A stretch of 59,324 bases of DNA from Streptomyces hygroscopicus. GTDB taxonomy: Bacteria; Actinomycetota; Actinomycetes; Streptomycetales; Streptomycetaceae. Of this stretch, positions 7,490-15,527 are shown in pieces. Within the stretch, counting starts at the first letter, position 1, and each line of letters starts with the position of its first letter. The translations under genes and the position numbers were made by a program. The stretch is taken from NCBI RefSeq assembly GCF_026168105.1, contig NZ_LBMW01000045.1:1-59324 (forward strand), written 5' to 3'. The notes under the pieces were generated by a model. The model was given only the letters and a program-made list of their open reading frames with translations. It was not told where the DNA came from and searched no databases.

Positions 7490-8833
7490 TCACAGCTCCC
7501 CCATCCGCCGGATCACGGGCGCCACGCGCTGCACTCCGTGGCGGTAGGCGCCGCGGGCCGCACGGCGGACGATCTGGCGCACCGGGCCGGCCGCCTTGTC
7601 GGCGGAGGGCGCGCCGGGCAGCGGGCTGCCGTCCGGGGCGAGGTGGTGACGGGCGAGGACGCCGGGCAGATAGCCGGGCGCGGTGACGGGGGTGTAGTAG
7701 GGCTTGAGCGGCGGGAGTTCGCCGGTGGCGAGAAGCTCGGTGATGCGCCGGCGCGCCTCGTCGAAGGCCGTCGCGTACGAGCCGTCGGGGGCGACGCCCT
7801 GCCGGGCCACCCACTCGGCGTCCGGTGTGGGCACGTGCCCGGCGTCGAGCTGGTCCCAGGAGGCGAGGCAGCCGGAGCCGACGAAGTGGTGGTTGCCGAG
7901 GGCCTCGCGCACCCCGAGGTCGGTCAGGACGACGGTGGGGATACGACGGTGCAGGGATTCCAGGGCGGCCGTCGAACTGACGGTGACCAGCAGGTCGGCT
8001 TCGTCGAGGACCTCGCCCATGTTCCCGTAGACCAGGCGGAAGTTGGCCGGCAGGCCCTGCTTCCGGACCAGCTTCTGGTAAGGCAGCTCCTCGATGTGCG
8101 TGGTGTGCTCGCCGGGCTTGGAGCGGAGCTTGAGCAGCACCTCGCGCCCGGGGTGCCTGCGCGCGTGCCGGATCAGCCGGTCCAGCAGGTAGGCGCGGTC
8201 GGTGCGGCTCTCCGGCACGGACGGTTGCGCGGCGAAGACGACCGTGCAGGGGTCCTTCTTCTCGTAGGGGGCGCCGCCGAGGAAGGGCAGCGCGACTTCG
8301 GTCACCGACGAGGCGTCGGCGCCCACCCCCTCGTACACGGCCCGGAAACGCTCGGCGTCCTGGCGGGAGTTGGCGAGGACGAGGTCCGCCCCGTGCCGCA
8401 GCAGCAGGCCGTCGGCGAGCTTCTCGTAGACGACGCCGACATAGCCGGTGACGACCACGGGCCGCCGCGTGCGTCCCTGCCAGGCGTGGGCGAGCCCGTG
8501 CAGTATCGCCTGGACCCCGCCGCCGACGAGGGCGAGCACGAGGACGTCGTACGTCTCCTTCGACATCTCGCGCAGGAACTCGACTGCGGTGACCTCGCGG
8601 AGGGAGTGCGCGCGGACGCCGACCTCTTCGAGCTGGCGGGCGGTGGGGGTGGCACGGCCCCGCAGGAGGAAGCCGTCGAGCCGAATGCCCGAATCCGCCG
8701 CTTCGGGCGATTCGCCGGACTCCGTGAATTCCGTCGGCGAAATACGGTTCGCGGTGAGCGCACCCCATTTCCACCGGGTATCGGAATCGGCTAGGACGGC
8801 AACCCGCAGGGGCTTCACGCTACTTACTGGCAC
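7490..8833 (-). CDS. DUF6716-type putative glycosyltransferase
   Basis: About 447 residues, resembling a Streptomyces family found in nonulosonate/teichulosonic clusters and thought to be GT-B glycosyltransferases. The N-terminus VKPLRVAVLADSDTRWKWGA is a typical first strand; LVLANSRQDAERFRAVYEG and the C-terminal-domain segments VVFAAQPSVPE and LLVTVSSTAALESL resemble donor-site loops of GT-B enzymes. No signal peptide or TM helix is seen. It is the first gene of the minus-strand operon. The start taken is GTG at 8833, preceded by a TAGCGT box 7 bases upstream and no ribosome site (leaderless); GTG at 8818 is the alternative. The sugar and acceptor are unknown; a linkage-unit or side-chain role is possible. 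Confidence 0.75.
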   Translation of the reverse strand: MPVSSVKPLRVAVLADSDTRWKWGALTANRISPTEFTESGESPEAADSGIRLDGFLLRGRATPTARQLEEVGVRAHSLREVTAVEFLREMSKETYDVLVLALVGGGVQAILHGLAHAWQGRTRRPVVVTGYVGVVYEKLADGLLLRHGADLVLANSRQDAERFRAVYEGVGADASSVTEVALPFLGGAPYEKKDPCTVVFAAQPSVPESRTDRAYLLDRLIRHARRHPGREVLLKLRSKPGEHTTHIEELPYQKLVRKQGLPANFRLVYGNMGEVLDEADLLVTVSSTAALESLHRRIPTVVLTDLGVREALGNHHFVGSGCLASWDQLDAGHVPTPDAEWVARQGVAPDGSYATAFDEARRRITELLATGELPPLKPYYTPVTAPGYLPGVLARHHLAPDGSPLPGAPSADKAAGPVRQIVRRAARGAYRHGVQRVAPVIRRMGEL

Positions 8834-8840
8834 ACCGAAG

Positions 8841-8846
8841 ACGCTA
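8841..8846 (-). promoter_or_regulatory. -10 element of a leaderless promoter (minus operon of the glycan cluster)
   Basis: On the minus strand TAGCGT is followed after 7 bases by the GTG start at 8833. A TTGGGC 20 bases further upstream is a poor -35 candidate. Confidence 0.5.
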
Positions 8847-8900
8847 GGAAGCGATTCCGATGCCCGGCCCAACCGGAATGCAACAAAGGGTTAACAGCAC

Positions 8901-8916
8901 TTCGCCGAACGGCGAA
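8901..8916. promoter_or_regulatory. Perfect palindrome between divergent glycan operons
   Basis: TTCGCCGAACGGCGAA is a perfect 7-bp-arm palindrome with a 2-base centre. It sits between the two leaderless starts (8833 minus, 9032 plus), beside an AT-richer GGGTTAAC stretch. It is well placed to be an operator for both directions; no regulator is encoded next to it. Confidence 0.5.
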
Positions 8917-9018
8917 TCGAGCCGGGAAACGCATGCGAAACAGCTGGGTTCACTATTCCGCCACGCTTCGTTCACCGCGCATCAAGCCGACGGTCAAGAC
9001 GAATGCCGGGCCTCCGCC

Positions 9019-9024
9019 TAACGT
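9019..9024 (+). promoter_or_regulatory. -10 element of a leaderless promoter (plus operon of the glycan cluster)
   Basis: TAACGT is followed after 7 bases by the GTG start at 9032. No ribosome site precedes that codon. Confidence 0.5.
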
Positions 9025-9031
9025 CACTCGT

Positions 9032-10009
9032 GTGGTCAAGCTCTCCGTCATCGTGCCGTTCTACAACGTGCAGCAATACGCGCCCGACACCCTGAAGAGC
9101 CTGCGTGCGAACGCGCGCGGGGACTTCGAATTCATTCTCGTCGACGACTGCTCGCGCGACGAGACCCCGGACATTCTCGCGCGCGCGGAGCGCGAGCTGC
9201 CAGGCGCGGTGTATGTCCGGCACGAGAAGAACGGAGGACTGGCGACCGCACGCAACACCGGGATCGACAAGGCGCGCGGCGAGTACCTCACGTTCCTGGA
9301 CGGGGACGACTGGCTCGCACCCGGCTATTACCCCCAACTCCTCTCCGCCATCGAGGAGTTGGGGTGCGACTTCGTGCGCACCGACCACGTCCAGTGCACC
9401 GCGCGGACCCGCGCCGTCCACCGGGTGCCGCACGGCCGGCGCGGCGTGGTGATGAACCCGCGCGACGCGATCCTGCCCGCCAGCCGCTCCACCTCCGTCG
9501 ACTACGCGTACGCATGGGCGGGCATCTATCACCGCCGGCTGATCGACCGCGGTCTTCTTCACTTCACCGACGGGCTGCGCACGGCCGAGGACCGGCCGTG
9601 GATCTGGAAGCTGCACCGGGAGGCCGAATCCTTCGCCGCGGTGGGGCTCATGGGGGTCTTCTACCGACGCGGCGTCGCCTCCTCGCTCACCCAGATCGGC
9701 GATGTACGACAACTGGACTTCATTCGTGCGTTCGATCAGGTCGTGGCGGAAACCGCCGAGGACCGGGACGCGGCCGAACTCCTCCCCAAAGCCGTCCGCA
9801 CCTATTGCGCGATCATTTCTCATCATCTGGGATCCATCGAAAGGTTCGAACCGGCGGTGGCACGGAAACTGAAGTCGATGAGTGCTGTCGCACTGCGGCG
9901 CATGCCGAAGGAACTGCTCGAGGACGCCCTCGAGTCCATGGACATCGACCGGGCCTCCCGGCTGCGCCGCCTGCGCCGCCGTCCGGTCTCCGCGGGGGTG
10001 GCCGCGTGA
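9032..10009 (+). CDS. GT2 family glycosyltransferase
   Basis: A 325-residue cytoplasmic GT-A glycosyltransferase. The family-2 pattern is complete: VKLSVIVPFYNVQQY, FILVDDCSRDET, HEKNGGLATARNTGIDKARG, and the DxD metal site in LTFLDGDDWLAPG. The C-terminal third is charged and lacks TM helices. Start is the leaderless-looking GTG at 9032; longer frames upstream have no family match. Its stop overlaps the next start as GTGA, so translation of the next gene is probably coupled. It likely adds a sugar to the linkage unit or as a side chain of the nonulosonate polymer, by context only. Confidence 0.88.
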   Translation: MVKLSVIVPFYNVQQYAPDTLKSLRANARGDFEFILVDDCSRDETPDILARAERELPGAVYVRHEKNGGLATARNTGIDKARGEYLTFLDGDDWLAPGYYPQLLSAIEELGCDFVRTDHVQCTARTRAVHRVPHGRRGVVMNPRDAILPASRSTSVDYAYAWAGIYHRRLIDRGLLHFTDGLRTAEDRPWIWKLHREAESFAAVGLMGVFYRRGVASSLTQIGDVRQLDFIRAFDQVVAETAEDRDAAELLPKAVRTYCAIISHHLGSIERFEPAVARKLKSMSAVALRRMPKELLEDALESMDIDRASRLRRLRRRPVSAGVAA

Positions 10010-11340
10010 CGACTCAGATCTTCCTTGCCTCGACGCTGTACGGCACGGCGACCCTGGCCGCGGCGCTGGACAGCGAGTGCTTCGCGCCCGCCGACCGACG
10101 CATACTCCTCGTGTCCAACAACGCGGCGACGCCCGAGACCACGCCCGCCCTGGACGAGATGCCCGGCTTCGAGCATCTGCGCGGCCGGTTCGACGAGGTG
10201 ATCTCCTGGAACGAGACCATCACCCCCTTCCACCCGGGCGGCTGGGCTCCGCGTCCGGACGACGCCCCGCTGTGGGAGCGGCACCTCAGGCTCGCCTGGG
10301 ACCTCGGCGACGACGACATCGAGCTGGCCGTCGAGTCGATCCAGGTCAATCCCGCGCTCGGGGTCTGCCAGATCTTCACCGGGGCGCCCGTCACCGTGTA
10401 CGCGGACGGCCTGATGAGCTACGGCCCCACCCGCAACAAGATCGACCCGCTGGTCGGCACCCGGGTGGACCGTCTGCTCCACCTCGACCTGGTGCCGGGC
10501 CTCACACCGCTGCTGCTCACCGAGTTCGGCGTGGAGCCGGAGATCGTGCCCACGGACGCGTTCGCCAAGGTGCTCGCGGAGCTCGAGGACACCGGCGGCA
10601 CATTGCCGTCCGTCGACGCCCCCGCGGTGCTGCTCGGCCAGTACCTCTCGGCGCTCGACATCCTCACCGCCGAGGCGGAGGAAAAGCTCCACGTACGGAT
10701 GCTGAAGGGCGCGGTCGCGCTCGGCCACACCCACGTGGTGTTCAAGCCGCATCCGACGGCCCCGGCCCGCTGGTCGCGCATATTGGAGAAGGAGGCGCAG
10801 AAGCTCGGCGCCGATCTGACGGTGCTCGACACCCCCGTCCTCGCCGAGGTCCTCTATCAGCGCATGCGTCCGGCGCTGGTCGTGGGCTGCTTCTCCACCG
10901 CCCTGCTCACCGCGTCCGCGCTCTACGGCCTCCCGGTCGCCCGTATCGGCACCGAGGCCCTGTTGGACCATCTGACCCCGTTCGAGAACAGCAACCGCGT
11001 CCCCGTCACGATCGTGGACGCGCTGCTGCCCGAACTGACGGCCCGCAAGGCCGTCACCGACCAGCGCCCCGGCATGGACGTCGAGGGCCTCAACGCACTC
11101 GTCCGGGCGGTGGGCTTCGCGATGCAGCCGAAGATCTATCCGAGCCTGCGCCCGGACGCGGAGGACTATCTGATGAAGCATCTGAGTCCGGGGACCTGGC
11201 GGTACTTCAAACGGCGCCGCCTCACCTCGCTGGCCCTGCCGGGCGGGATCCCCGTCCAGCTCGCATTCATCCCGCGCAACGCGACCGTCCGCAGGGTCGC
11301 CCGCCGGGCCCGGTCCCTCAAGCGCGCCACGCTCGGATGA
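10006..11340 (+). CDS. Polysialyltransferase-like protein (POLYST family), second of two
   Basis: A 444-residue protein of the alpha-2,8-polysialyltransferase-like family. It starts VTTQIFLASTLYG, has VTVYADGLMSYGPTRNKI in the middle, and carries the two diagnostic C-terminal motifs: HVVFKPHPTAP (the HP motif of bacterial polysialyltransferases) and VVGCFSTALLTASALYG (the S-T/S motif). Those match the CMP-nonulosonate-binding loops of the family, so this paralogue has the better preserved active site of the two in the cluster. It overlaps the genes on both sides by 4 bases (GTGA before, ATGA after), a tight translational operon. It may be the chain-extending enzyme of the polymer. Confidence 0.83.
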   Translation: MTTQIFLASTLYGTATLAAALDSECFAPADRRILLVSNNAATPETTPALDEMPGFEHLRGRFDEVISWNETITPFHPGGWAPRPDDAPLWERHLRLAWDLGDDDIELAVESIQVNPALGVCQIFTGAPVTVYADGLMSYGPTRNKIDPLVGTRVDRLLHLDLVPGLTPLLLTEFGVEPEIVPTDAFAKVLAELEDTGGTLPSVDAPAVLLGQYLSALDILTAEAEEKLHVRMLKGAVALGHTHVVFKPHPTAPARWSRILEKEAQKLGADLTVLDTPVLAEVLYQRMRPALVVGCFSTALLTASALYGLPVARIGTEALLDHLTPFENSNRVPVTIVDALLPELTARKAVTDQRPGMDVEGLNALVRAVGFAMQPKIYPSLRPDAEDYLMKHLSPGTWRYFKRRRLTSLALPGGIPVQLAFIPRNATVRRVARRARSLKRATLG

Positions 11341-12479
11341 CCGCCGCGAGCACGGAGCTCCCGAAGCTCGCACCGGGAGTCGGCACCCCTCGCACCCCGC
11401 CCGAGGCGCGCGACAATCGCCCCGCGCCCCGGCTCCGCGCCCTCGACGGGCTGCGCCTGGTCTGCGCCCTGATGGTCGCCGCCTACCACTACGGCGGCCG
11501 GGACGGCGAGGTCGCCCGTGCCTGGGGGGCCTCCCCGAGGGTGCAGTTCCCGACCACGCACACCTGGTTCGCGTTCGGCTGTCTGGGCGTCGAGACCTTC
11601 TTCGTGATCAGCGGCTTCGTGATCTGCATGAGCGGCTGGGGCCGCCCCCTGAAGGCGTTCGTGATCTCACGGGCGGCGAGGCTGCTGCCCGCCTACTGGG
11701 CGGCCGTGCTCCTGGTGGCGGCCGTCTTCGCGCTGCCCTGGGTCCCGTACAAGGGGACGTCCTTCAGCGAATTCCTGGTCAATCTGACGATGCTGCAGAC
11801 CCCGCTCGGCGTGAACCGGGTCCTCGGCGTGTGCTGGACCCTGTGGGCGGAGGTCCGCTTCTACGCGCTGTTCGCGCTGTGCGTCGTCATGCCGGGTGCG
11901 AGCCGCCGGCGCGTCCTGATGTTCTGCGGCGGCTGGATGCTCGTCTCGTCCATCGCGGCGACCGCGCACCAGCCGTTCCTCGACGCGGTGCTGATGCCGG
12001 GCTACGCGTCGTTGTTCATCGGCGGTATCGGCCTCTATCTGCTTCACCGCGACCGCCGCGACGCGGCGGCCTGGTTCGTGGTCGTCCTCAGCTGGCTGAT
12101 CAGCCAGCACTTCGCGGTCGCCCGGCTCTGGCACCCGGTGAACCCGCACTTCTTCTCCTACCGCCCGCAGTACGGGATCATCCTCGCCGTCACGTTCGGC
12201 TTCGTCGCCGTGGGTGCCGTCGCCCTCGGCGCCTTCGGCTGGGCGAACTGGCGCTGGCTGACCGTCGCCGGGGCCCTGACGTACCCGTTCTACCTCGTGC
12301 ACGAGCATCTGGGCTGGATCGTGATCGCCGTCCTGCACCGCCGGCTCGGCCTGCCCTCGTACGCCACCGTCGCCCTGACCGTCGGGGTGATGCTCCTGCT
12401 CGCCTGGGTCCTGTACAGCTTCGTCGAACAGCGCCTGGCACCCGTGCTGAAACGGCTGCTCACCGCCCCCACACCCTGA
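11337..12479 (+). CDS. Acyltransferase 3 family integral membrane protein (OafA/YrhL type)
   Basis: A 380-residue polytopic membrane protein of the acyltransferase-3 family, which O-acylates sugars of cell-surface polymers. Family hallmarks are RLRALDGLRLVCALMVAAYHYGG with its His, GCLGVETFFVISGFVI, and FVISRAARLLPAYWAAVLL with the conserved Arg residues. About ten TM segments follow and the chain ends SFVEQRLAPVLKRLL. A proline-rich N-terminal tail of about 35 residues is cytoplasmic. The ATG overlaps the previous stop (ATGA). In this setting it probably acetylates the nonulosonate polymer. Confidence 0.88.
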   Translation: MTAASTELPKLAPGVGTPRTPPEARDNRPAPRLRALDGLRLVCALMVAAYHYGGRDGEVARAWGASPRVQFPTTHTWFAFGCLGVETFFVISGFVICMSGWGRPLKAFVISRAARLLPAYWAAVLLVAAVFALPWVPYKGTSFSEFLVNLTMLQTPLGVNRVLGVCWTLWAEVRFYALFALCVVMPGASRRRVLMFCGGWMLVSSIAATAHQPFLDAVLMPGYASLFIGGIGLYLLHRDRRDAAAWFVVVLSWLISQHFAVARLWHPVNPHFFSYRPQYGIILAVTFGFVAVGAVALGAFGWANWRWLTVAGALTYPFYLVHEHLGWIVIAVLHRRLGLPSYATVALTVGVMLLLAWVLYSFVEQRLAPVLKRLLTAPTP

Positions 12480-12574
12480 ACCCAGGGGCCTGCCCCGCAC
12501 CCGGGCCGGACCCCTCCCCATCCCCCCACAGGCCAGATCGTCCCCGCAACCGCAGAAAAGAGTGACCCTTCCTC

Positions 12575-13492
12575 ATGACTGCCGCGCACGACACCGTCCG
12601 GACCCCGTACGAACTGGCCGACGTCCCCGGCTGGTTCCCCCACCTCGACCAGGTCCTCTTCGACTGGTTCCTCACCCGTCAGGAAACCCATGACATGCGG
12701 GGTGACCTGCTGGAGGTCGGGGTGTACATGGGCAAGTCGGCCATATTCCTCGGCCGTCACCTCCAGGAGAGCGAGGCGTACACGGTCTGCGACCTGTTCG
12801 AGGGCGAGGCCCCGGACGGGGCCAACCGGGCCGAGACGGCCAAGTCCTACGCGGAGCTGACACGGGAGGCTTTCGAGAGGAACTACCTCTCCTTCCACGA
12901 CAGGCTGCCGCGAGTCCTCCAGGGCCCCAGCTCCCTGGTCCCGGCCCATGTGGCCTCGCGCTCCTGCCGGTTTGTGCATGTGGACGGCTCACATCTGTAC
13001 GAGCACGTGCGCGACGACATAGGCGCGGCGTGCGAGGCCCTGCGGCCCGGCGGCATCGTCGCCCTCGACGACTTCCGTTCGGAGCACACACCGGGTGTCT
13101 CCATAGCCGCCTGGGAGGCCGTGCTCAACCGGGGTCTGAACCCGGTCTGCCTGAGCGGCCAGAAGCTCTACGGCACCTGGGACGACCCGAAGGACCTCCA
13201 GGAGGACCTGCTGGAGATGGTGCGGGAGCGCACGGACTGCTCGCTGAGCGTGCAGGACGCGGCGGGCCACCGGATCATACGGCTGAAGGGCAGAGGGATG
13301 GCGGCGCCGGAGTTTCCGCGCTCGCGGCACGTCAGGCCGGTGGCGCCCGAGCCGGAGCCGTCGGCGGAACGGATGCACGCACCCGCCGCCTCCCCGCGCG
13401 CCAGACTGGCCCGCCGACTCGCCGTGGACCTGCTGCCGCCCGTCGTCACCCGCGGCGTGAGAGCGGTGCGAAGCCGCAGGCGTACCGGCTGA
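12575..13492 (+). CDS. Class I SAM methyltransferase (TylF/Methyltransf_24 type)
   Basis: A 305-residue methyltransferase. Motif I reads DLLEVGVYMGKSAIFLGRHL; VCDLFEG is the acidic strand-2 end; RFVHVDGSHLYEHVRDDIGAACEALRPGGIVALDDF matches the metal-binding Asp/His pattern of Methyltransf_24 and TylF-like sugar O-methyltransferases. The last 60 residues are basic and Pro/Arg-rich (RARLARRLAVDLLPP), perhaps a membrane-surface tail. It lies 95 bases after the acyltransferase, in the same direction, and is probably the last gene of that operon. Methylation of a polymer sugar is a reasonable guess. Confidence 0.82.
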   Translation: MTAAHDTVRTPYELADVPGWFPHLDQVLFDWFLTRQETHDMRGDLLEVGVYMGKSAIFLGRHLQESEAYTVCDLFEGEAPDGANRAETAKSYAELTREAFERNYLSFHDRLPRVLQGPSSLVPAHVASRSCRFVHVDGSHLYEHVRDDIGAACEALRPGGIVALDDFRSEHTPGVSIAAWEAVLNRGLNPVCLSGQKLYGTWDDPKDLQEDLLEMVRERTDCSLSVQDAAGHRIIRLKGRGMAAPEFPRSRHVRPVAPEPEPSAERMHAPAASPRARLARRLAVDLLPPVVTRGVRAVRSRRRTG

Positions 13493-13594
13493 GCGGCGCC
13501 GCTACGGACCCGGCGGGCGCCCACGGCTACGTGCCGGCCGGCGACAGCTTCACCGCGAAGCCCGGGAAGAGGACGCCCGCGGCCGAGGTGGCTC

Positions 13595-13620
13595 CCGCCG
13601 ACATCCGCTTGCGTCGGCGG
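13595..13620. terminator. Terminator between convergent methyltransferase and mutase genes
   Basis: CCGCCGAC pairs with GTCGGCGG around a 10-base loop. It lies in the 200-base gap between two genes that converge on it, so it can serve both. Confidence 0.55.
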
Positions 13621-13694
13621 AAAGCCGCCGCGAGACGCGTACCGCTGCATATCGGAGTCCGCCCCCGATCACCCATTCGGAGGAATCACCCAGC

Positions 13695-15275
13695 TCAGAA
13701 CGCATCCGACGGCACGTACGTCCCCCAAACCTCCCTCAGCGCGTTGCACACCTCGCCCACCGTCGCGCGGGCCTTGAGGGCGTCCTTCATCGGGTACAGG
13801 ACGTTGTCCGTGCCCTCCGCCGCCTTCTTCAGGTCCGCGAGCGCCGCGTCCACCGCAGCCTGGTCCCGCTCCGCGCGCAGCCCGGCGAGGCGTTCGGCCT
13901 GCTGGGCCTCGATCGCCGGGTCGACGCGGAGGGGCTCGTAGGGCTCCTCCTCATCGAGCTGGAAGCGGTTGACGCCGACGACGACGCGCTCGCTCGCGTC
14001 CGTCTCCTGCGCGATCCGGTACGCGTTGCGTTCGATCTCGCTCTTCTGGAAGCCGTGCTCGATCGCGGAGACCGCGCCGCCGAGGTCCTCGACCTTGTGC
14101 ATCAGCTCCAGCGCCGCCGCCTCCACGTCGTCGGTCATCTTCTCGATGACGTACGAGCCCGCGAACGGATCCACCGTCGCCGTCACATCCGTCTCGTACG
14201 CCAGCACCTGCTGCGTCCGCAGGGCCAGCCGCGCGCTCTTGTCCGTGGGCAGGGCGATCGCCTCGTCGAAGGAGTTCGTGTGCAGCGACTGCGTGCCGCC
14301 CAGGACCGCCCCCAGGCCCTGCACCGCCACCCGTACCAGGTTCACCTCCGGCTGCTGCGCGGTCAGCTGCACCCCCGCCGTCTGCGTGTGGAACCGCAGC
14401 ATCATCGACTTCGGGTTCCTGGCCCCGAACTCCTCCTTCATCACCCGGGACCAGATACGGCGGGCCGCACGGAACTTGGCGACCTCCTCCAGGATCGTCG
14501 TGCGCGCCACGAAGAAGAACGACAGACGCGGCGCGAAGTCGTCCACGTCCATCCCCGCCGCGACCGCCGTCCGTACGTACTCGATCCCGTCGGCCAGTGT
14601 GAAGGCGATCTCCTGCGCGGGCGAGGCCCCCGCCTCGGCCATGTGATAACCGGAGATGGAGATCGTGTTCCACTTCGGGATCTCCGCCCTGCAGTACTTG
14701 AAGATGTCGGCGATCAGACGCAGGGACGGCTTCGGCGGGAAGATGTACGTGCCGCGGGCGATGTACTCCTTCAGCACATCGTTCTGGATCGTGCCGGTCA
14801 GCCTGTCCGCGGGCACCCCCTGCTCCTCTGCCACCAGTTGGTACAGCAGAAGCAGCAACGCCGCCGGAGCGTTGATCGTCATCGACGTCGAGACCTTGTC
14901 CAGCGGGATCCCGCCGAACAGCACCCGCATGTCGTCCACGGAGTCGATCGCCACACCCACCTTGCCGACCTCGCCGTGCGCGATCGGCGCATCCGAGTCG
15001 TGCCCCATCTGCGTGGGCAGATCGAACGCCACCGACAGGCCCATCGTGCCGTTCGCGATCAACTGCTTGTACCGCGCGTTCGACTCCACCGCCGTACCGA
15101 AACCGGCGTACTGACGCATCGTCCAGGGTCGGCCCGTGTACATCGACGGATACACCCCGCGGGTGAACGGAAACGCCCCTGGCTCACCCAGCTTCTCCGC
15201 CGGATCCCAGCCCTGCAGAGCCTCCGGCCCGTACACCGGCTCGATGGGCAGTCCGGACTCCGACTCGCGCGCCAT
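13695..15275 (-). CDS. Acyl-CoA mutase large subunit, methylmalonyl-CoA mutase type without B12 domain
   Basis: A 526-residue TIM-barrel subunit of an adenosylcobalamin-dependent mutase that rearranges the carbon skeleton of a short acyl-CoA. The barrel motifs are intact: RPWTMRQYAGFGTAVESN, GLSVAFDLPTQMGHDSD, NAPAALLLLLYQLVAEEQG, SISGYHMAEAGA, FHTQTAGVQLTAQQP and GGTQSLHTNSFDEA. By recalled alignment, Tyr46 (PSMY) and Arg174 (IARGTY) fall at the substrate-carboxylate residues of methylmalonyl-CoA mutase, where isobutyryl-CoA mutases differ (Phe/Gln). The chain ends after the barrel, so the cobalamin-binding domain must be a separate protein, not encoded here. The ATG has a GGAGG site. Candidate operator repeats lie upstream. 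Confidence 0.9.
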   Translation of the reverse strand: MARESESGLPIEPVYGPEALQGWDPAEKLGEPGAFPFTRGVYPSMYTGRPWTMRQYAGFGTAVESNARYKQLIANGTMGLSVAFDLPTQMGHDSDAPIAHGEVGKVGVAIDSVDDMRVLFGGIPLDKVSTSMTINAPAALLLLLYQLVAEEQGVPADRLTGTIQNDVLKEYIARGTYIFPPKPSLRLIADIFKYCRAEIPKWNTISISGYHMAEAGASPAQEIAFTLADGIEYVRTAVAAGMDVDDFAPRLSFFFVARTTILEEVAKFRAARRIWSRVMKEEFGARNPKSMMLRFHTQTAGVQLTAQQPEVNLVRVAVQGLGAVLGGTQSLHTNSFDEAIALPTDKSARLALRTQQVLAYETDVTATVDPFAGSYVIEKMTDDVEAAALELMHKVEDLGGAVSAIEHGFQKSEIERNAYRIAQETDASERVVVGVNRFQLDEEEPYEPLRVDPAIEAQQAERLAGLRAERDQAAVDAALADLKKAAEGTDNVLYPMKDALKARATVGEVCNALREVWGTYVPSDAF

Positions 15276-15298
15276 GGTGTGTGCCTCCGCGTTGCTTC

Positions 15299-15361
15299 GT
15301 TACTCGGCCTGGTGACGTGGCTCGGTACCGGCTTGGCGCCGGCTTGGTTACTCGCCAGTAC
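15299..15361. promoter_or_regulatory. Candidate operators (GTTACTCG repeats) upstream of the mutase gene
   Basis: GTTACTCGG at 15299-15307 and the near-palindrome GTTACTCGCCAGTAC at 15347-15361 share GTTACTCG, 48 bases apart. The second is symmetric at 10 of its 12 core positions (TACT....AGTA). This is the form of a TetR-type site. A GCTTGGCGCCGGCTTGG direct repeat lies between them. Confidence 0.45.
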
Positions 15362-15527
15362 AGACGATCCTCGCGACGGACTGTAGCGGCGACCGTGCTC
15401 CCGGTGGAGGGCGGCAGGCTGGGACCTTGCTCACAACCATGCCCCTTGGTTCGCCGGCGGTCACGCGCGGGGAGCATCTCGGGGACACGACCGGACTTCG
15501 GGGATCAGTGAGACGCCGGGGGTGGGG

